Source: G020354785 sp964521285
GTDB taxonomy: Bacteria > Bacteroidota > Bacteroidia > Bacteroidales > UBA10428
Direction of reading: 5' to 3'
Length of the DNA stretch: 29,733 bases
Assembly: GCA_964521285.1 (NCBI GenBank)
Contig: CAZFQS010000032.1
Span: forward strand, 1 to 29,733
The notes below the pieces were generated by a model. The model searched no databases and had not been told where the DNA came from. It saw nothing but the letters and a program-made list of their open reading frames with translations. Below, piece by piece: positions 25,314 to 29,733 of the stretch. Every line of letters starts with the position of its first letter. Position 1 is the stretch's first letter. The position numbers were made by a program, and so were the translations under genes.

Positions 25314-25978
25314 TAGTTGCAGAAAGAAAAAAAATAAATGATATCCTTGACATTGTTAAGGATCATAAAAAAATATTAGTACTTGGCTGTGGAACATGTG
25401 TTACTGTATGCCTTGCAGGCGGGGAACGTGAGGTTTCAATTATTTCTTCCGCTCTGAGGATAGCATCCAGAATAGCAGGGCTCCCCCTTGCTTTTGAAGA
25501 GCTCACTATTGAAAGGCAGTGCGATAATATTTTTATTGAAATGGCTGCCGATGCAATAAAAAGAAACGATGCAGTGCTTTCTCTTGGTTGCGGTGCCGGA
25601 GTTCAGGCTATTGCCGAACGTTATCCCGATAAACCTGTTTATGCAGGTCTTGATACATCATTTTTAGGTATTCTTGAAGAAAGAGGAATGTGGGCTGAAA
25701 AATGTGCGCAGTGTGGTGATTGTTTATTAGCTGAATACGGGGGTATATGCCCTGTAACCCGTTGTGCAAAAAGTTTGCTAAACGGTCCGTGCGGTGGCTC
25801 CCGTGAAGACCGCTGTGAAGTGAGACCTGACCTGCCCTGTGCATGGCAACTTATATATAAAAGACTTAAAGACATTGGCCAGCTGGACAGACTGAAAAAA
25901 ATTAATCCCCCTAAAAACTGGAACAAAAATCTGGATGGCGGCTGCCGCATATTAATCCGCGAAGACCACAGGATATAA
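25310..25978 (+). CDS. metV: MetV-like zinc/Fe-S subunit of methylenetetrahydrofolate reductase
   Basis: 222 residues of the MTHFR C-terminal (MetV) family. The N-terminal lobe has GCGTCVTVC (Cys27, 30, 34) and a second loop with Cys71 and Cys94. The C-terminal lobe has the typical CAQCGDCLL (Cys132, 135, 138), then CPVTRC (Cys147, 152), NGPCGGS (Cys161), Cys169 and Cys177. MetV binds MetF and feeds it electrons in place of a direct NAD(P)H site. The start overlaps the mvhD stop (ATGA). Finding metV at the far end from metF, with hdr and glt-like genes between, ties the entire block together as one unit. No terminator is obvious in the 60-base gap that follows. Confidence 0.93.
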   Translation: MIVAERKKINDILDIVKDHKKILVLGCGTCVTVCLAGGEREVSIISSALRIASRIAGLPLAFEELTIERQCDNIFIEMAADAIKRNDAVLSLGCGAGVQAIAERYPDKPVYAGLDTSFLGILEERGMWAEKCAQCGDCLLAEYGGICPVTRCAKSLLNGPCGGSREDRCEVRPDLPCAWQLIYKRLKDIGQLDRLKKINPPKNWNKNLDGGCRILIREDHRI

Positions 25979-25982
25979 ATAG

Positions 25983-26006
25983 GCGCTGTCCTCTCTTTGT
26001 CCCCTT
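25983..26006. repeat. Partial REP-like arm, copy C
   Basis: On the reverse strand this reads GGGGACAAAGAGAGGACAGCGCC, sharing GGACAGCGC with the outer arm of the REP-like element at 2469 and a two-step GTCC pattern with the right arm of the copy at 3554-3577. No core hairpin is present. It may be a decayed remnant located at the end of the metV operon. Confidence 0.3.
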
Positions 26007-26038
26007 TTTAATTAACTTTGGGGCTGGAGATAAATAAG

Positions 26039-27010
26039 ATGGATACTGTTTTTATATATGTCAGGGTTGACTTTTTAAAATCACTTTTTTATAACTTTTT
26101 AAACCATTATGAAGGAAGTTATACAAAAAAGGTTCTTGAAGAAGCTCTTATACTGTTAGGGGATCTATGGCCATATTTAATTCTGGGAATAATTGCCACA
26201 AGCCTGATAAAATTATTTATATCAAAAAATAAGATTACTGAATTCTTTCAAAACAGAAAAAACCTCTCCATCATCCTGGCAGCATTATTTGGTGTTATTT
26301 CACCCTTAGGAAGTTATGTTGTTATTCCGCTTTCGGCAGCTTTGTTTTTAGTGGGGACTCCTTTACCTGTTTTAATGTCACTTGTTATGTCTTCTCCGTT
26401 AATAAATCCAACCCTTTTCCTGCTGACAGCAGGAGCATTCGGATATGAAATGGCTATATTGCGGTTATTATCAGCGTTTTTACTTGGTATTTCTGCAGGA
26501 TATATTACATTATGGTTAGTAAATATAAAATTTATTCGACCTGAAATTGCAGTTAATAAAAATAATCATCATAATATTGCCTATTATCAAGAAACAGGCA
26601 ACAAACCTCTTGTAAATAAATTTGGAATTGAGTTATATAAAATGACAATATATATAAGCAAATATTTTTTCCTTGGGATATTGCTGGCCGCGATCATTAA
26701 AATACTTATGCCCCCGAATCTTATGATTAAATTATTCAATGGAAACAACTTTTTATCTGTTTTATTTTCAACAGCTGCGGGCATTCCTTTTTATGTTTGC
26801 GGCGGGGCTGCTATACCTGTAGTGCAGCAACTGGCAGACCTTGGCATGAGTAAAGGAGCAGTACTGGCATTTTTTATATCCGGTCCTGTTACAAAGATCT
26901 CAAATCTTGTACTTGTAAAAACAGCTTTCAGTTCAAGGATATTTTTATTTTATTTGTCAGTCAGTGTTATCGGAGCTTTTTTATTTGGATTAACATATAG
27001 CCTTTTTTAA
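26039..27010 (+). CDS. Permease of the DUF318/ArsP type
   Basis: 323 residues from ATG at 26039, chosen over an upstream TTG because GGAG at 26025-26028 is suitably spaced. The protein has about 8 hydrophobic segments in two related halves. Each half carries the permease loop seen in the DUF318 (ArsP_1) family: SPLGSYVVIPLSAALF with SSPLINPTLF in the first, and AAGIPFYVCGGAAIPVVQ with ISGPVTKISNLV in the second. Relatives export methylarsenicals or are of unknown substrate; the paired Pro-rich loops and one loop Cys in the second half fit. No arsR or thioredoxin-like neighbour is visible, so arsenic is not assured. It probably shares a transcript with the DUF362 gene 31 bases downstream. Confidence 0.85.
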   Translation: MDTVFIYVRVDFLKSLFYNFLNHYEGSYTKKVLEEALILLGDLWPYLILGIIATSLIKLFISKNKITEFFQNRKNLSIILAALFGVISPLGSYVVIPLSAALFLVGTPLPVLMSLVMSSPLINPTLFLLTAGAFGYEMAILRLLSAFLLGISAGYITLWLVNIKFIRPEIAVNKNNHHNIAYYQETGNKPLVNKFGIELYKMTIYISKYFFLGILLAAIIKILMPPNLMIKLFNGNNFLSVLFSTAAGIPFYVCGGAAIPVVQQLADLGMSKGAVLAFFISGPVTKISNLVLVKTAFSSRIFLFYLSVSVIGAFLFGLTYSLF

Positions 27011-27041
27011 CGTATTAATATGTATTAGAAAATATATCAAT

Positions 27042-29012
27042 ATGAGAACAAAGAGTGTAAAAAGAAAACTAACAGGGATCTTGGCTGTAATTATAGCATT
27101 TACAGCTATTTGCTGGGATTTGGCAACTTCAAAGAAATACGCAGTTGAAGAGGACACCTTCAGGTATGAGTCTGAATTTGTCTCTACTATACCAGTCACA
27201 ACTAAGGTAGCTGTGGTTCCTTCGGATTATTCAGGATTAAGTACCCAGGTTTCCAGATCTATTAATCCCGCTTATGAACAGGTTGAAAAAATGGTAAGAA
27301 AAGCTATTGAACTTCAGGGCGGTCTTGAGGGGGTAATAAGTAAAGATGACAAGGTGATGCTTAAAGTAAACCTCGTAGGTGGTAACAGTCCTTCAGGCCA
27401 GGGTGAAAACACGGATGTAAGGGTTGTAAAGGCGCTTATTAAAATCATTGATGAATTTACTGAAGGTGATGTTGAAATAATAGTTGCTGAAGGCAGTGCA
27501 AGGACAAATGACAATGTTGATGAAGCTTCCAGTGTATGGGATAATTCAGGTTATCAGGATCTGTTAACTGACAGTCACCTTTCCGGAATAAACTTCAGTT
27601 TGCTAAATATAAACCAGACCTATAACGACCTTGAGGCTGTTGACTTAGGTAGCTTAGGGACAGCTGCCCCTCATAATAATACATATTATATACATAAAGC
27701 TGAACGTGATGCTGATGTTTTTATCTCGGTCCCTGTATTGAAAATTCATGACACAGGGATTACCAATGCACTTAAAAACCAGATTGGTACAGCTCCCGGG
27801 GCATATTACGGGTATAATAAAATGAATGGCTCACAATATTATGGAGGTCTTGTTCATGATGTAGGTCACAGAAGATGGACTACAGAAGAGATTGTTGATC
27901 TGTCTGCCATTGCCGACGTCGATTTCGTGGTTGTAGATGCACTTATGTGCCTGGAATCCTATAAATCATACTACGGGGACAACCAGGTAAGATTTAATAC
28001 AATTGTTGCAGGTGCTGACCCTATTGCTGTAGATCATGTTTGTGCAAAATTATTTTGCCTTAATCCTGATGATATTGCACATATTACACTGGCTGAAAAA
28101 ATTGGGTTAGGTACAAACAATCCTGACTATATTGAAATTGCAGGAGCCAGTATTGACGATGTAAAGAAACGGGTAAAGAAAAATCTTTCTGCAAATGGAT
28201 TATTCGGACAAAGTAACCGTACATGGATTTTATCACAGCCATTTGACGGTACAGATATTTCACAGGAGTATATAGCAAATGAAGCAACGCTCGAGCCTGT
28301 GGAAGGGGAAAACGGCTGGTCAGAACCTGTTTACTTCTTTGATGACAGAATTGATCTTTTAAGTTATTATAACAATAAATCTGATATTGTTACTTATGCA
28401 TTTACATATTTTTATGCTCCTGAAGACCAGGAGGCTGAACTTTGGCTAGGTACACATGAAGATATGTATATTTATATAAATGGTGAAAAAGTATATTCTT
28501 TTTCCGGGATTAATACATATGGAGATGATTATATTATAACCGGAACAAAGAAAATAAATATTAAAAAAGGCGAAAATAAATTACTTGTAAAAACATTAAA
28601 TGAATATAGTGATTATAGCTTCGCTTTGAACATTTGTGAAGTTGAGACTACTACCGAATATTCAGGGAACAGGGTGAACGGCCTTAAATTTTATACTACC
28701 AGGAATTCTTATAATAATCTACCTGGTAAAACACTAAGCAAAAAATTAATACTTGAAGTTTACCCCAATCCGGTTGTTGACTATGCACAGATTAAGTTTG
28801 AAATACCTGTTACTTCAAGAACAACTTTAGAGATATATGACTTAAACGGTAAATTAATATTATCCCTGTTTGATAATTATTTGTCAGCCGGATTGCATAC
28901 TATAAACTGGGAAGTACAAAATCAAAACGGAATATATCTTAATCCCGGGGTATATATATGCTCAGTACGGTCAAAAAATTATGTCAATAATATCAAGCTA
29001 ATAATTAAATAA
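27042..29012 (+). CDS. Secreted DUF362 protein with jelly-roll and T9SS sorting domain
   Basis: 656 residues. A membrane-targeting N-terminus (hydrophobic 11-25, after a Lys/Arg-rich start) is followed by a DUF362 domain at about 55-375: KVMLKVNLVGG, VPVLKIHDTGITNALKNQIG (seen as VLKIHDTG and TNALKNQIG), VVVDALMC and AGADPIAVDHVCAKLF. Residues 425-532 resemble the jelly-roll modules of glycoside hydrolases (LWLGTHEDMYIYINGEKV, KKGENKLLVK). Residues 570-656 are a clear type A T9SS sorting domain (YPNPVVDYAQIKF, YDLNGK, LNPGVYICSV, KLIIK). DUF362 proteins are commonly cytoplasmic and fused to ferredoxins; this one has no CxxC pair and is built for export and surface attachment. Role unknown. 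A strong terminator follows. Confidence 0.9.
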   Translation: MRTKSVKRKLTGILAVIIAFTAICWDLATSKKYAVEEDTFRYESEFVSTIPVTTKVAVVPSDYSGLSTQVSRSINPAYEQVEKMVRKAIELQGGLEGVISKDDKVMLKVNLVGGNSPSGQGENTDVRVVKALIKIIDEFTEGDVEIIVAEGSARTNDNVDEASSVWDNSGYQDLLTDSHLSGINFSLLNINQTYNDLEAVDLGSLGTAAPHNNTYYIHKAERDADVFISVPVLKIHDTGITNALKNQIGTAPGAYYGYNKMNGSQYYGGLVHDVGHRRWTTEEIVDLSAIADVDFVVVDALMCLESYKSYYGDNQVRFNTIVAGADPIAVDHVCAKLFCLNPDDIAHITLAEKIGLGTNNPDYIEIAGASIDDVKKRVKKNLSANGLFGQSNRTWILSQPFDGTDISQEYIANEATLEPVEGENGWSEPVYFFDDRIDLLSYYNNKSDIVTYAFTYFYAPEDQEAELWLGTHEDMYIYINGEKVYSFSGINTYGDDYIITGTKKINIKKGENKLLVKTLNEYSDYSFALNICEVETTTEYSGNRVNGLKFYTTRNSYNNLPGKTLSKKLILEVYPNPVVDYAQIKFEIPVTSRTTLEIYDLNGKLILSLFDNYLSAGLHTINWEVQNQNGIYLNPGVYICSVRSKNYVNNIKLIIK

Positions 29013-29019
29013 AAAATAC

Positions 29020-29044
29020 AGGCAGGTTAAACCTGCCTTTTTTT
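29020..29044 (+). terminator. Intrinsic terminator after the DUF362 gene
   Basis: AGGCAGG and CCTGCCT pair around a TTAAA loop (29020-29038), and seven T bases follow directly. It begins 8 bases after the TAA stop. This is the clearest terminator in the window and marks the end of the permease-DUF362 transcript. Confidence 0.9.
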
Positions 29045-29145
29045 GATTATAAAACCGGACCAATATCCGGATAATAAAATCTAATTATTTAATTTTACTG
29101 TTCAGAATTATTTATAATTACGCGGCTTCCCTGAAAATAAATTAT

Positions 29146-29271
29146 ATGCTTAACAAAAAAGCTATTTTAGCTGTGACCATTTTAAAAATATGTGTCTTAA
29201 TACTCAAAAATAAATCATTAATATCTGAAAAAAATCTTGAAAAAGAACCTGAGTTTATGAATATACCTTAA
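29146..29271 (+). CDS. Possible small protein of 41 residues upstream of the STAS gene
   Basis: An ATG-to-TAA frame of 42 codons encoding MLNKKAILAVTILKICVLIL followed by a charged tail rich in Lys and Glu. The hydrophobic N-terminus with a basic start looks like a single membrane span or short secreted peptide. It ends 26 bases before the STAS gene and is on the same strand. No ribosome site, homology or codon evidence can be judged by eye, so this may be chance. The rest of the 29045-29297 gap is AT-rich, with a small hairpin (CCGGA and TCCGG, 29055-29070). Confidence 0.25.
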   Translation: MLNKKAILAVTILKICVLILKNKSLISEKNLEKEPEFMNIP

Positions 29272-29297
29272 TTACTATTAATTTCGATGATATTAAA

Positions 29298-29606
29298 ATG
29301 ATTATAAAAGAAATAGAAGATAATAATGCGGTTTTCTCTTTCGAGAATGTTGAACGCATAAATGTTAAAAACGCAAACAGGATAAAGATTAAGGTCCTTA
29401 GAAGTATAGCCAATCCTAAAATCAATAATATAATAATAGATTTGGAAGGACTGGAATTTATTGATACTTATGGGGCTCAGGTGCTTATTACATTAAGAAA
29501 ATTTGCAAGGCGCAAACAAAAATTATTTCTTCTTAAAAATGTCTCACCTGAATTTTTTGAGATCATAGATCTGTTAAAAATTCAAAATGACTTCAAAATA
29601 ATATAG
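29298..29606 (+). CDS. STAS-domain protein (anti-anti-sigma type)
   Basis: 102 residues forming one STAS domain and nothing else, the size of SpoIIAA/RsbV. The signature segment IIIDLEGLEFIDTYGAQVL matches the phosphorylation loop; Asp56-Thr57-Tyr58-Gly59 aligns with the Asp-Ser-Ser-Gly of SpoIIAA, so Thr57 occupies the phosphoacceptor place. Such proteins are normally controlled by a HPK-like serine kinase and a PP2C phosphatase, neither of which is visible here. It could act in a partner-switching stress response or as a scaffold. It lies alone after a terminator, with a 253-base upstream gap. Confidence 0.85.
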   Translation: MIIKEIEDNNAVFSFENVERINVKNANRIKIKVLRSIANPKINNIIIDLEGLEFIDTYGAQVLITLRKFARRKQKLFLLKNVSPEFFEIIDLLKIQNDFKII

Positions 29607-29611
29607 TTCAA

Positions 29612-29626
29612 GAGGGGACAGCGCTC
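29612..29626. repeat. Partial REP-like arm, copy D
   Basis: AGAGGGGACAGCGCTCC directly after the STAS gene is nearly identical to the left outer arm of the element at 2469 (GAGGGGACAGCGCCC). No core palindrome follows within the remaining about 105 bases, which show no gene I can support. It may be a solo end or a truncated copy. Confidence 0.35.
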
Positions 29627-29733
29627 CTACGTAATTTACCTACATATTAAGTAAAAACCCTGATTTTCAAAATACGCTTTTTCCTGTTTTCGTCATTGGG
29701 ACACCCTGAACAATATTAAAGAATTTTTTTGAT

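Noticed and set aside
25639..25950. 103-codon antisense open frame over metV
   Set aside because: The sense product carries all MetV cysteines. The antisense translation is low in recognisable features.
26018..26038. TTG start for the permease
   Set aside because: The ATG at 26039 has a better-placed GGAG and loses only 7 residues.
1..29733. tRNA, rRNA, CRISPR array, insertion sequence or prophage genes
   Set aside because: No cloverleaf-like sequence, regularly spaced repeat, transposase, integrase or phage structural gene was seen on either strand.

Overview
The window looks like a piece of an anaerobic member of the Bacteroidota, of Bacteroidales or Marinilabiliales type. The signs are an AT-rich sequence, a SusC/SusD pair with an STN-type receptor, an ECF sigma/FecR pair, a type IX secretion (T9SS) sorting domain, a TAnnTTTG-type promoter box and weak or missing Shine-Dalgarno sites. 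The anaerobic call rests on a large set of iron-sulfur electron-bifurcation genes. Taxonomy is inferred, not proven.

Layout. (1) Positions 1-3411 hold the N-terminus of a B12-binding radical SAM protein (leaving the left edge), an AraC-type regulator with a CxxC-containing N-terminus, a divergently transcribed and diverged Nramp-family transporter, and two small genes of unknown function. Two copies of a REP-like nested palindrome lie at about 2469-2541 and 3480-3577. (2) Positions 3634-11721 form a glycan-uptake locus: ECF sigma factor, FecR anti-sigma, SusC-like receptor with STN domain, SusD-like lipoprotein and a lipoprotein of the GH71/GH99-like group. A perfect 11-bp hairpin sits just before the enzyme gene.

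(3) Positions 11924-25978 are the outstanding part: ten co-directional, tightly packed genes. They encode a MvhD-like protein, MetF, a degenerate glutamate-synthase-like FMN-barrel protein, an intact-looking FMN-barrel protein, a GATase-GXGXG protein, HdrC, HdrB, a 1483-residue HdrA, a full MvhD and MetV. The HdrA has two HdrA copies, with a complete GltD/NfnB-like NAD(P)H-FAD module inserted in the first. The locus therefore joins the parts of a MetVF-HdrABC-MvhD methylenetetrahydrofolate reductase, the type known from acetogens, with every part of a glutamate synthase: glutaminase, FMN barrel, GXGXG helix and small-subunit flavoprotein. My working model is one large electron-bifurcating assembly in which NAD(P)H is oxidised at the GltD-type module. 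HdrA flavins would split the electrons between low-potential Fe-S carriers and MetF and/or the glutamate-synthase-like barrel. The gene content is seen in the sequence; the joint complex and electron route are inference. MetF has Tyr at a normally conserved Asp position, so even its substrate should be tested.

(4) Positions 26039-29606 carry an ArsP/DUF318-type permease, a secreted DUF362 protein with a jelly-roll and T9SS domain, a clear intrinsic terminator, a doubtful 41-codon ORF and an orphan STAS-domain protein. I saw no tRNA, rRNA, CRISPR array, insertion sequence or prophage gene.
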